Part shown: positions 23,724 through 31,793 of the stretch, one piece after another
Layout: every line of letters starts with the position of its first letter
Position numbering within the stretch: position 1 is the first letter of the stretch
NCBI GenBank assembly: GCA_934589525.1
Contig: CAKTOB010000013.1
Span: 4,020-68,019 of the forward strand
Origin: an uncultured Oscillospiraceae bacterium
GTDB lineage: Bacteria > Bacillota > Clostridia > Oscillospirales > Oscillospiraceae
DNA: 64,000 bases
Direction: 5' to 3'
Position numbers and translations under genes: made by a program
The notes under the pieces: model-generated
What the model was told of the DNA's origin: nothing
Seen by the model: the letters and a program-made list of their open reading frames with translations, nothing else
Databases searched by the model: none

Positions 23724-25030
23724 AGCAGAAAATCAATCTGCGCCTGGGGCTTCTGGCCTTTGTTGCCATGGCCCTGACGGTGACGGCCACCAGCCTGGTG
23801 TTTTACGACCTGTTCCGCCAGCAGGTGGCCCGGGACCTGCGGCGTACGGCCCACCTTTTAAGCGAAAGCACGGAGTTCCGGCAGCCCGGGAACCGGCCCA
23901 CCTTCCACAGCCCGGACATCCGCCTGACCTGGGTGGACGGCCAGGGAAAGGTACTCTATGACGACGAGGCAGACTCCGAGAGCCTGCCAAACCACTTAGG
24001 CCGCCCGGAAATCCAGGCGGCCCTGGAAACCGGAGAAGGGGAGATCATCCGGGAATCCGACACCATGAATATGAACACCTTCTACTATGCCCTCCGGCTG
24101 GACAACGGCACGGTGCTGCGGCTGTCCGTAGATGCCCGGTCCTTCGGCAGCGTCTTTCTGGCGGCGGTGCCGGTGCTGGCGGTGGTGGCGGCGGTGATCT
24201 ATCTGGTGTGCCTCCTTCTGGGCCATCTGCTGACAGGACAGCTGGTTGCCCCCATTGAGGACATGGCGGAGCACCTGGACGAGCCGGGCCGGGAGCCGCC
24301 CTACAAAGAGCTGGAGCCCTTCGCCCGGAAAATCCGCAGCCAGCATGAAAAAATTCTCTCCGCCGCCAAAAGCCGCCAGGACTTTACGGCCAACGTGTCC
24401 CATGAGCTGAAGACCCCCTTGACCGCCATTTCCGGCTACGCCGAGCTCATTGAAAACAAAATGGTCAATGAAGAGCAGCAGCTCCGGTTTGCTGGGGAAA
24501 TCCGAAAAAACGCCGCCCGTCTTCTGAACCTTATCAATGACATCATCGCCCTGTCGGAGCTGGACGGCACCGCGGAGCCCGCCAAGCTTCAGAGCGTGGA
24601 GCTGCTGGGCCTGGCCCGGGAGGTCTGCGGCAGCCTGGAGGTTTCCGCCATGCAGCGGCAGCTGCGGCTGCAATGCTTCGGCACCCAGGCGGCCGTCATG
24701 GGGGATCGGGAGCTTCTGAAAGAACTGTTGGAAAACCTGGTGCAAAACGCCATCCGCTACAACAAAGAGGGGGGCTTCGTCCAGGTGACGGTGAAGGAAA
24801 ACCAGGGCCACCCCAGCATCACTGTAGAAGACAGCGGCATCGGCATCCCCGAAGAAGCCCAGGACCGGGTCTTCGAGCGGTTCTACCGGGTGGACAAAAG
24901 CCGCTCCCGTGAAACCGGCGGCACGGGCCTGGGTCTTGCCATCGTCAAACACATCGCCCAGATCCACGGCGCCCGCATCACCCTGGAAAGCCAACTGGGC
25001 CGGGGAACCCGGATCACGGTCACGTTCTGA
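23720..25030 (+). CDS. phoR: PhoR-type sensor histidine kinase
   Basis: A 436-residue membrane kinase. Helix 1 (about 8-28), an extracytoplasmic loop of roughly 115 residues, and helix 2 (AAVPVLAVVAAVIYLVCLLL) are followed by a short linker and HisKA. The phosphorylated His lies in NVSHELKTPLTAISGY. The ATPase domain shows the N box NLVQNAIRYN, G1 box DSGIGIPEE, F box ERFYRVDKSRS and G2 box GGTGLGLAIVKHI. It overlaps the regulator gene by 4 bp. Its partner set suggests phosphate sensing through the PhoU domain of the cotransporter rather than a bound ligand. Repeat island 4 starts within a few bases of its stop. Confidence 0.92.
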   Translation: MKQKINLRLGLLAFVAMALTVTATSLVFYDLFRQQVARDLRRTAHLLSESTEFRQPGNRPTFHSPDIRLTWVDGQGKVLYDDEADSESLPNHLGRPEIQAALETGEGEIIRESDTMNMNTFYYALRLDNGTVLRLSVDARSFGSVFLAAVPVLAVVAAVIYLVCLLLGHLLTGQLVAPIEDMAEHLDEPGREPPYKELEPFARKIRSQHEKILSAAKSRQDFTANVSHELKTPLTAISGYAELIENKMVNEEQQLRFAGEIRKNAARLLNLINDIIALSELDGTAEPAKLQSVELLGLAREVCGSLEVSAMQRQLRLQCFGTQAAVMGDRELLKELLENLVQNAIRYNKEGGFVQVTVKENQGHPSITVEDSGIGIPEEAQDRVFERFYRVDKSRSRETGGTGLGLAIVKHIAQIHGARITLESQLGRGTRITVTF

Positions 25031-25210
25031 AAAAATTGACAATTGGCTTGAGTTGACAGTTGACAGTTATTGTGGTGACGGATGTAGCCGTTTTTGAAAA
25101 ACGTTGGGAAAAACATTGACCCTCCAGCGAAACCGTAGGGAACGGCCTATGTGCCGTTCCGGGGGCGCTGCGATTATAACCCGTGCGGATGAACGGAACC
25201 ACACAGCTTC
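25031..25210. repeat. Hairpin repeat island 4
   Basis: AATTGACAATTGG and TTGACAGTTGACAGTT stand directly after the kinase stop. About 50 bp later comes the GTAGGGAACGGCCTATGTGC CGTTCC module (25136-25160), then a linker copy (TATAACCCGTGCGGATGAAC). With 25211-25389 this forms a gene-free stretch whose only other content is the terminator at 25218. Confidence 0.8.
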
Positions 25211-25217
25211 ATAAAAA

Positions 25218-25251
25218 ACCGACCCGCTCCCAAAATCAGGAGCGGGCCGGT
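25218..25251 (-). terminator. Terminator of the glucosyltransferase operon
   Basis: The 13-bp stem ACCGACCCGCTCC/GGAGCGGGCCGGT has one mismatch. It is followed by TTTTTTA on the minus strand, about 140 bp after the last gene of the operon. Confidence 0.85.
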
Positions 25252-25389
25252 CATTGTGTACGTTTACAGGTCGCAGCACAGAAATCAAAAAAATATTCGG
25301 TAGCAATTCTGTCGAACGTAATTCTGAAGGCCTAGTCACATAGATGAAACTATGATGGGAGTAGAGGTTTATACCGAAGAATATCGTTG

Positions 25390-26340
25390 TTAATTGTCGG
25401 TGCGCTCGCTGATAATATATCGTGGCCTGTGCTTTGTTTCCAAGTAGATTTTTCCGATATATTGGCCAATAACGCCAAGACAAATGAGTTGGATTCCACC
25501 TAATGCACAAATAATGCATATCATACTTGCCCAGCCAGACACGACGTTTCCTTTGCAATAAGAAATTAAAGCGTACAATATTCCTATAAAACTAATTGTA
25601 GATATTATTAATCCTAGACAAGCAATTATACTGAGCGGCTTAACACTGAGACTGGTGATGCCATCGAAAGCCAAAGAGAGCATTTTGCTTAATGGATAAT
25701 GGCTCTCGCCCGCAATTCGTTCATGTCTTTCGTAGTATACGCTTGTACTCCTGAAGCCAACGAGGGGAATCATCCCTCTTAAAAACAGGTTGACTTCCTG
25801 GAATCCAGCAAATTCATTGAGTACACGAGACGAAATCAGACGGTAATCGGCATGGTTAAATACGACCTCAGCTCCCATTGCATTTAAGATTTTATAAAAG
25901 CTTTCTGCCGTGAACCGCTTGAAAAATGTATCTGTTTCCCGCTTGCTTCTTACACCGTATACAATCTCATATCCATTGCTATACTGATCAATCATTTCTT
26001 CCATAGCGGAAATATCATCTTGCCCATCACAGTCAATAGAAATGGTTATATCACACTTGTTCTTAGAGTCCATCAACCCTGCCAGTACGGCGTTTTGATG
26101 ACCGCGGTTCCTGCTTTGACTGATTCCAGCAAAGTGTCTGTTTTCTTTTGATAAATTGACAATAATATCCCAGGTGTTGTCCTGACTGCCATCATTTACG
26201 AATAGAATTTTGCTGTCCTGAGAAATTTTTTCTTCAGAAATCAGAAGATTTAGTTCATCAAGAAATAGAGTTGAAGTAATTGGCAATACCTTTTCCTCAT
26301 TATAACAAGGAATAACAATATATAAAACCGGTTTTTTCAT
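25390..26340 (-). CDS. Family 2 glycosyltransferase, GtrB/DPM-like
   Basis: A 316-residue membrane glycosyltransferase of the GtrB (bactoprenyl-glucosyl) group. The GT-A domain is about 1-230, with YIVIPCYNEE, the nucleotide-binding FVNDGSQDNTWD and the metal-binding SIDCDGQDD. Two C-terminal helices (KPLSIIACLGLIISTISFIG and ASMICIICALGGIQLICLG) anchor it, ending in IGQYIGKIYLETKHRPRYII as usual for this group. It would load glucose or a similar sugar onto undecaprenyl phosphate at the inner face. ATG 26340 follows AAGGAGACAGACAAAC. It is cotranscribed with the GtrII-like gene 34 bp upstream and is AT-rich compared with the rest of the window. Confidence 0.9.
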   Translation of the reverse strand: MKKPVLYIVIPCYNEEKVLPITSTLFLDELNLLISEEKISQDSKILFVNDGSQDNTWDIIVNLSKENRHFAGISQSRNRGHQNAVLAGLMDSKNKCDITISIDCDGQDDISAMEEMIDQYSNGYEIVYGVRSKRETDTFFKRFTAESFYKILNAMGAEVVFNHADYRLISSRVLNEFAGFQEVNLFLRGMIPLVGFRSTSVYYERHERIAGESHYPLSKMLSLAFDGITSLSVKPLSIIACLGLIISTISFIGILYALISYCKGNVVSGWASMICIICALGGIQLICLGVIGQYIGKIYLETKHRPRYIISERTDN

Positions 26341-26373
26341 GTTTGTCTGTCTCCTTCCCGCCAAATCCTGAAT

Positions 26374-27939
26374 TTAATCGTTAAATTTAACAATAACAAT
26401 TCCATTTGCCATCTGAATACTACCTTTTTGGGGGAAACTTACCATGTTTTGTATAAAGGTGTACCCAACAGTATCATAGGCGACTGAATCATATACTACA
26501 TTGATATTAGCCCTCATGATCATTTTAAAATACGAGTTGAAAACAATGGAGTAACTTATGGGTGTATTACTATCAAGACCTGTAATTGATGATAATTCTC
26601 GGAAAGCTTCAAAAGAGTTTAGATATCCATCCGGTGTACCTATAAAAGCTACTGGTGTAACACCAGGCTCATAGCCATCTATATCTTCTATTTTATCGAT
26701 TACTCGGGTCATTACTGACAGAGTTGATTCTTGCTCTGTAGACTTTTTTACATAACAAGCATTTGCCGTTTGAATATTTAGCAAGAAAAGACAGCACAGC
26801 AATATGGTTGCAAGTCGCTCTGGAAAACAGTTCCTGCTATCATGCGTGTATTTCACGGCAATACAGAAAATAAGTATGTAAAGCAACCAGTAGGAGTATG
26901 TCATGAGCATATGAACATAAGAATTCAACAATCTCATGCCATTTATGCAGAAAGGCAACAGGATAAGGAAAAGAACAAGTGTTACAACACTACCGATGGG
27001 ACTCCTTTTCTTGTAGAGCGTGATTATGCCCATGAATAAACAAAAGACTCCAAGTATAATCAATAATAGATTTATAAGATGTGGTATCTGAGATGGATAA
27101 GCATAGCCGGGCATTTCTAAAAATGAAGATTTTAACTGACTCCAACAAGCAACCAGTCTGTCTTTTAATGGTTCAGCATTTGTCCATGCATTTGAAACAC
27201 TATTGTAGCTATCTTGAATTAAAGGTATGCCAGTAACGGATGCTGCTACATTTAGACCGGCATAATAAACCAGACCTCCGAGGATGGCTGCACCTGCGGC
27301 GAGAAAGTCTGAAAGCCATATTTTTTTGAAAGAGTATTTTGGATAATCCAGACAACGAAGGATGGATATGATCAATACGATTGTAATAAATGTGAAGACA
27401 AATACCTGATACACTGCCATCGAGGCAGCAACACAACATCCAATTAAAACTTCGTAACCCCAAACAGTGCTTGCCTTTACATTGCTTCCATTAGAGGTGA
27501 TTTTTTCCCAGATGTATGCCCCTAGCATGGTTAAGGCTAACGCACACATATTGCCTCCGAAATCTGGATTATATGTTGCAGCTAGGGCTGTCACTGTAAC
27601 ATTCGTGGTTAGGATTCCACAAACAATCGCTATATGTCTATTTTCCTTTAGTTTCAGCATTTCTACTACTAAGTAGGAAGCAAAAGTAAGCCAGACCAGT
27701 GCCATTAGGCCGTTTGTCCATGGAAAGCTGGTAAACCGTCCAAAAATTCCATCATACAATGGCTTTAAATACCGCCCTAACTGAATCTTCCAGTTCCAAT
27801 AGGTCGCATTTGAAATAGCCTCCACAAGAGAATCGTGAGATGGTTGGAAATTTGCAAATGCGTAACCGTGTGCGATAATCCCAAAAACGAATGTGTAAAG
27901 AAAGCTTTTCTTTAAGGTTTCTTTGTTGATTTTCACCAT
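26374..27939 (-). CDS. Polytopic GtrII-like glucosyltransferase
   Basis: A 521-residue membrane protein of the GtrII/Glucos_trans_II type, which moves the sugar from the lipid carrier to a surface glycan. About ten helices follow a short N terminus. The first loop contains HGYAFANFQPSHDSLVEAI and QLGRYLKPLYDGIFGRFTSFPW, the acidic and aromatic region typical of the family, and a long extracytoplasmic C-terminal part follows the last helix. ATG 27939 (MVKINKET) is preferred to ATG 27987, although neither has a strong binding site; poor translation may be part of its control. It heads the two-gene operon just downstream (on the minus strand) of the invertible-promoter-like segment. Confidence 0.85.
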   Translation of the reverse strand: MVKINKETLKKSFLYTFVFGIIAHGYAFANFQPSHDSLVEAISNATYWNWKIQLGRYLKPLYDGIFGRFTSFPWTNGLMALVWLTFASYLVVEMLKLKENRHIAIVCGILTTNVTVTALAATYNPDFGGNMCALALTMLGAYIWEKITSNGSNVKASTVWGYEVLIGCCVAASMAVYQVFVFTFITIVLIISILRCLDYPKYSFKKIWLSDFLAAGAAILGGLVYYAGLNVAASVTGIPLIQDSYNSVSNAWTNAEPLKDRLVACWSQLKSSFLEMPGYAYPSQIPHLINLLLIILGVFCLFMGIITLYKKRSPIGSVVTLVLFLILLPFCINGMRLLNSYVHMLMTYSYWLLYILIFCIAVKYTHDSRNCFPERLATILLCCLFLLNIQTANACYVKKSTEQESTLSVMTRVIDKIEDIDGYEPGVTPVAFIGTPDGYLNSFEAFRELSSITGLDSNTPISYSIVFNSYFKMIMRANINVVYDSVAYDTVGYTFIQNMVSFPQKGSIQMANGIVIVKFND

Positions 27940-28005
27940 GTTTGTGACCAGCCCTTTCGTCTGCACGTTCCGGCCGGGCGTTATCATGTTTTTCTGTGTC
28001 TGAAA

Positions 28006-28112
28006 GTAGACTTTTTGAAACGCAAATGATATAATAAAAAAATATATACATCATGCACCAAGGTTGGTTGTAAGATGTTTTTCTCTGTTGTTGAACGTTT
28101 CAAAAAGTCTAC
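28006..28112. promoter_or_regulatory. Probable invertible promoter segment with 17-bp inverted repeats
   Basis: GTAGACTTTTTGAAACG (28006-28022) is repeated exactly in reverse at 28096-28112, with 73 bp between. A promoter, TAGACT (28007-28012, inside the left repeat), 17 bp and TATAAT (28030-28035), points right, away from the glucosyltransferase genes. If the segment flips, the same -35 in the other repeat plus the TATAAT would point left into them, giving a leader of about 140 nt. The stop codon TAG of the neighbouring serine recombinase lies inside the right repeat. Confidence 0.8.
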
Positions 28113-28714
28113 ATCTCGATACACTTTTTTGCGTCATATATCATTTTTCTATAGAATGTGGTATGTGCCATCCCAAGAATACGCGCAGCCTGTCGAGTGG
28201 AAATTAGCCCCAGTTTGCATTTTGTACATATTTCATTGAATCCATCCGGTACTTGGATTGGAGGGCGACCAAATCGTATTCCATTTTGCTTTGCGGCAAG
28301 AATTCCCTCTGCCTGACGCTGACGAATGAAATCTCGCTCTGTCTGGGCAACGTAGGACAGAAGCTGCAAAACAATGTTTGCAATGAGCGTTCCTGTTAAA
28401 TCGCGGCTTTGCCGAGTATCCAGCAGTGGCATGTCAAGGACCACAATGGCGGCCTGTTTTTCTTTTATGATGATTTGCCACTGTTCCAGAATATCATTAT
28501 AATTTCGTCCCAACCTATCAATGCTCTTCACCACAAGAGTATCACCATTCCTTAATTTTTGGACCAGTTTCTTGTAATTTTTTCGATTGAAGTCCTTGCC
28601 GGATTGCTTGTCCACATAGATTCTGTCAACGCTGATTCCAAATGCTTGTATTGCGATTAGTTGCCGTTGTTCATTTTGCTCTTTGGTGGAAACTCTGATA
28701 TATCCGTATTCCAT
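28109..28714 (-). CDS. Serine recombinase, Hin/resolvase family
   Basis: A 201-residue DNA invertase/resolvase. The catalytic Ser lies in YGYIRVSTKEQNEQRQ. Conserved arginines are in SIDRLGRNYNDI, and RDFIRQRQAEGI begins the long E helix. A C-terminal HTH (ISTRQAARILGMAHTTFYRKM) binds DNA. The length is that of small invertases and resolvases. ATG 28714 follows GGAGG with 7-nt spacing. Its 3' end touches the inverted repeat of the adjacent promoter segment, which makes it the obvious switch enzyme. In the present orientation, transcription from that promoter would run antisense through the whole gene. Confidence 0.9.
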   Translation of the reverse strand: MEYGYIRVSTKEQNEQRQLIAIQAFGISVDRIYVDKQSGKDFNRKNYKKLVQKLRNGDTLVVKSIDRLGRNYNDILEQWQIIIKEKQAAIVVLDMPLLDTRQSRDLTGTLIANIVLQLLSYVAQTERDFIRQRQAEGILAAKQNGIRFGRPPIQVPDGFNEICTKCKLGLISTRQAARILGMAHTTFYRKMIYDAKKCIEM

Positions 28715-28769
28715 GAAGTAAACCTCCAATATTAATTGTTAGAGAATATTAAATACGAGAAAACACCTT

Positions 28770-28797
28770 ATTATATATTCTGACACAGAAGGTCTAA
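28770..28797 (-). promoter_or_regulatory. Promoter of the serine recombinase
   Basis: On the minus strand TTAGAC (28797-28792), 16 bp and a perfect TATAAT (28775-28770), about 55 bp upstream of the start. Confidence 0.65.
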
Positions 28798-28806
28798 AAT
28801 TAGATG

Positions 28807-28895
28807 TGAGATTTTAATGGCACACAGTAGCCTATTGCAAAATAATAATTTGATGGTATTATAGTAGTTGTTGGTATATCTATTTTAAAATCTCA
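28807..28895 (+). promoter_or_regulatory. Promoter of the surface-polymer operon inside an 11-bp inverted repeat
   Basis: TTGCAA (28835-28840), 16 bp and TATTAT (28857-28862) precede the CDP-glycerol-transferase-like gene. TGAGATTTTAA (28807-28817) and TTAAAATCTCA (28885-28895) bracket it, which raises the possibility of a second invertible segment. In AT-rich DNA an 11-bp repeat is weaker evidence than the 17-bp one. Confidence 0.45.
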
Positions 28896-28934
28896 TGTTT
28901 TATTACACGAAAATAGTTTTAGAAAAAGGAGTCT

Positions 28935-30149
28935 ATGGGGTTGAAGATGTTTCAAAAAATCAAGAAAAAAATCAAGTCTGTATGGGTCAAGCGAGAGCTG
29001 CTGAAGGGAAAACGTAAAATCAGGGTGGGTTTTGTCCTTCAGGTTCCGGCCCTGTGGGATAAGTTAAATGCGGTGTATGAATCACTTGAGAGAGCCCCTT
29101 CTTTTGAAGTGATTCCTATTGTTATCCCTCCCTATAACTGGCAAATGGAGAAGTTTGATGAGTTGTGTGAAGATAATTTGTTTATACGGCTATTTCCAAA
29201 TTGTGTGTACGCCCTTCAAGATGATGGAAATGTAATTGATATCTCAACACTCTGCTTAGATTACATTTTTTATCAAAGGCCCTACGACGTCTATATGCCA
29301 TCAGGACTAAAATCCTGTGATGTTGCAAATTATGCAAAAGTGTGCTATGTTCCTTATGGATACAGTATGCTGAAAAAGTATTCTGATTTCAATACCAATG
29401 ATGAGTTTTTTCGGAATGTATATTTTGCTTTTCTGGATTGCAAGGAGAATCTTGAAATTTTGAGTAAACAATATTCACTTAGCATTCAGCAGGGGAAGCA
29501 GCATTTTGTGTTGACAGATTACCCAGAATTTGATAATTATCGAAGAACAGAACCGTTGGAAAATGCTCATCAAAAACCATTTCGAATTTTATGGACCCCA
29601 CGTTGGACGTACGATTCGATATTAGGTGGTAGTCACTTTTTTGAATATAAGGATCCACTTGTAGAATTTGCCAATAGAAACCCGTCCCTGCAGATTACTA
29701 TACGGCCTCATCCTATGATGTTTGAAAACTTTCTGAAAGAGGGAAGAATGAGCAAGGAAGATTTTACTGGGTTTAAGAACAAACTACAGGAAAATGGTAT
29801 TATATTAAGTGAGACTGCAGAGTTAAAGGATGATTTGCTGAATGCGGATATTTTGATAACAGATTACTCTACAATTATTGCGCCGTACCTGCTGACGGGT
29901 AATCCGATTATCTACTGTGATGAACTTGATGATGAACCTTTCAATCACACTGAGATGCTTTTTGATTCGCTATATCGCTGTACGAATTGGAATGCAATTG
30001 AGGAGCGATTGTGTAGTTTGCTGAATGGTGAAGATGAAAGGAAGCCTTTACGCATGGAGGCTGCTAAAACGCTTGGAAACGGAAATGCTGCACAAGGGAT
30101 TAGAGATATGCTTTTTGAAGACTATATCGCTCGAGCGTCTGTTGAGTGA
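28935..30149 (+). CDS. CDP-glycerol glycerophosphotransferase-like protein
   Basis: A 404-residue protein resembling the C-terminal catalytic half of TagB/TagF-type polyglycerol-phosphate transferases. It has RILWTPRWTYDS, the acidic-His block ITIRPHPMMFENF, and ADILITDYSTIIAPYLLTGNPIIYC with the family TDYS motif. The basic N terminus (MFQKIKKKIKSVWVKRELLKGKRK) would bind the membrane surface. It should transfer glycerol phosphate from CDP-glycerol to a carrier or glycan. The codon for the first M is an ATG at 28935; an in-frame ATG at 28947 is also possible. AAAAAGGAG lies upstream. It is the first of three cotranscribed AT-rich genes with a TagD-like partner making the CDP-glycerol. Confidence 0.8.
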   Translation: MGLKMFQKIKKKIKSVWVKRELLKGKRKIRVGFVLQVPALWDKLNAVYESLERAPSFEVIPIVIPPYNWQMEKFDELCEDNLFIRLFPNCVYALQDDGNVIDISTLCLDYIFYQRPYDVYMPSGLKSCDVANYAKVCYVPYGYSMLKKYSDFNTNDEFFRNVYFAFLDCKENLEILSKQYSLSIQQGKQHFVLTDYPEFDNYRRTEPLENAHQKPFRILWTPRWTYDSILGGSHFFEYKDPLVEFANRNPSLQITIRPHPMMFENFLKEGRMSKEDFTGFKNKLQENGIILSETAELKDDLLNADILITDYSTIIAPYLLTGNPIIYCDELDDEPFNHTEMLFDSLYRCTNWNAIEERLCSLLNGEDERKPLRMEAAKTLGNGNAAQGIRDMLFEDYIARASVE

Positions 30150-30176
30150 ATAGATTGTGTTAAAGAAGGTGCTGAT

Positions 30177-30626
30177 GTGATCATTGGATATACTACGGGT
30201 GTTTTTGACTTATTCCATATTGGACATCTAAATATGCTGAAAAATGCAAGAGGACTCTGTGACAAGTTGGTTGTTGGTGTTACTGTTGATGAACTTGTTC
30301 AATACAAGGGAAAACGGGCACTGATACCTTTTGAAGACCGAATCGAGATTGTTCGTTCATGCAAATATGTCGATGCAGCAATCCCGCAGTATGATATGGA
30401 CAAGCTTTCGGTATGCAAGAAACTGGGAGCTTCCTATCTCTTCGTGGGCGATGACTGGTATGGTACTACAAAATGGAAAAGCTATGAAGAAGAGCTTGAA
30501 AAAGAAGGAATTAAGGTTGTTTATTTCCCATATACCAAGGGAGTATCTTCTACATTGATTAATGCTGCGTTGGATCAAGTGAGAGACAATCCCAAAACAG
30601 CAATCAAAAAACAAACCATAAAGTAA
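30177..30626 (+). CDS. tagD: Glycerol-3-phosphate cytidylyltransferase-like
   Basis: A 149-residue nucleotidyltransferase that would make CDP-glycerol (or a close alcohol) from CTP and the phosphate. The HxGH nucleotide-binding motif is in TTGVFDLFHIGHLNML, followed by the RTEGISTS-like motif in KGVSSTLI. GDDWYGTTKW and DRIEIVRSCKYVDAA are conserved in TagD. It starts with GTG at 30177 behind AAGAAGGTGCT. The length is slightly longer than TagD (about 130), with a polar C-terminal extension. It sits between the glycerophosphotransferase-like and asparagine-synthase-like genes and would feed the former. Confidence 0.88.
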   Translation: MIIGYTTGVFDLFHIGHLNMLKNARGLCDKLVVGVTVDELVQYKGKRALIPFEDRIEIVRSCKYVDAAIPQYDMDKLSVCKKLGASYLFVGDDWYGTTKWKSYEEELEKEGIKVVYFPYTKGVSSTLINAALDQVRDNPKTAIKKQTIK

Positions 30627-30656
30627 ACAAATTGTTTGAAAGTAAGGAAATACTAA

Positions 30657-31691
30657 ATGATTGATAAAAACTTCTGTATGAGTTCATATATGGCTTTTCG
30701 ATATATAGAAGATGATAATATGGACTTTTTTCCAAATCTTAGGCACAATAACATAAGGCCAATAGCGGTGGAAAATCGCATCCCTGTAAAAACAGCGGAT
30801 GATATCGATCACGAAATATCGAAACAAATGGAGATGTTTTGTAATCTAAAAAAGGGAATCCTTTTGTCGGGAGGAATGGACTCGGCGATTGTTGCCTCCT
30901 ATCTAAGAGGAGCAGATGCGTATACTTTTCGTTTTTTGGGAGGTGAATACCAAAAAGAAGAACTGTCCAGAGCTGAATACTATGCGAGTTGCTATGATCT
31001 TAATCTGCACTATGTTGATATCAATTGGGAAACCGTGGAAAAATACCTTGAACCGCTGATAAGAGCGAAGTGTGCACCGGTGCATTCTATTGAGCCTCAG
31101 ATTCTACAGGCTGCACTGCAAGCAAAAGCAGACGGAATAGAGCTGATATTTGTTGGAGAGAGCAGTGACCTGATTTTTGGCGGCATGGATGGATTGTTGG
31201 CAAAAGATTGGAGCTATGAAGAGTTCGTTGATCGATACATGTTTACAAAGCCGGAGAAAGTTTTAAAGAATCCTGTAGATATGCGGTATTTGTTTGAGCG
31301 CTACCGTAAAGGAGATAAAATAGACTTTCTGTCTTTTATGGACGACGTTTTTTCTATTGAGTCTTCAAGCTCCTATATGAATGCGTTCTCAGTTGCGGGT
31401 ATGCCCTACTATGATCCATATGCAAAACTAATGATGGCTGATAAACTTGACCTTTATAGGGTTCGCCATGGTGAGCCCAAATATTTGATTCGTCAGTTGA
31501 TGGCTAAGAAATACCCTGATATTCCTGTTCCAAACAAAGTAGCCATGCCAAGACCTGTGGATGCGTATTTTAGGAACTGGGAAGGGCCTAAGCGTAGCGA
31601 ATTTAGGAATGACATAGAAATGTCAGAATACACCGGAAACCAGAAATGGCAGATGTTCTGTCTGGAGAAATTCCTAGATTGCTTTGACTGA
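30657..31691 (+). CDS. Asparagine-synthase-like ATP pyrophosphatase domain protein
   Basis: A 344-residue protein with the synthetase half of asparagine synthase only. The PP-loop is GILLSGGMDSAIVASYL, followed by the acidic VGESSDLIFGG region, and PVPNKVAMPRP resembles the end of the synthetase domain. The N-terminal Cys and glutaminase domain of AsnB are absent; residues 1-60 are short and unrelated. It would adenylate a carboxylate and pass it to ammonia or an amine. Similar stand-alone proteins occur in surface-polymer clusters and may amidate sugar acids or add amino groups. ATG 30657 follows AAGGAAATACTAA. It is the last gene of the operon, and the acceptor is unknown. Confidence 0.75.
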   Translation: MIDKNFCMSSYMAFRYIEDDNMDFFPNLRHNNIRPIAVENRIPVKTADDIDHEISKQMEMFCNLKKGILLSGGMDSAIVASYLRGADAYTFRFLGGEYQKEELSRAEYYASCYDLNLHYVDINWETVEKYLEPLIRAKCAPVHSIEPQILQAALQAKADGIELIFVGESSDLIFGGMDGLLAKDWSYEEFVDRYMFTKPEKVLKNPVDMRYLFERYRKGDKIDFLSFMDDVFSIESSSSYMNAFSVAGMPYYDPYAKLMMADKLDLYRVRHGEPKYLIRQLMAKKYPDIPVPNKVAMPRPVDAYFRNWEGPKRSEFRNDIEMSEYTGNQKWQMFCLEKFLDCFD

Positions 31692-31745
31692 TAGCCGGTT
31701 TCATTTTGAAAAGAAACTGTTAAGTCGGGTGTTGTCTTAGAGAAT

Positions 31746-31792
31746 AAAATCCGCGTCTGAAATCGGAAACGATTACTAGACGCGGATTTTTA
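31746..31792. terminator. Bidirectional terminator at the end of the AT-rich island
   Basis: The perfect 13-bp stem AAAATCCGCGTCT/AGACGCGGATTTT lies between the asparagine-synthase-like gene and the convergent nucleotidyltransferase gene. Confidence 0.88.
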
Positions 31793-31793
31793 T

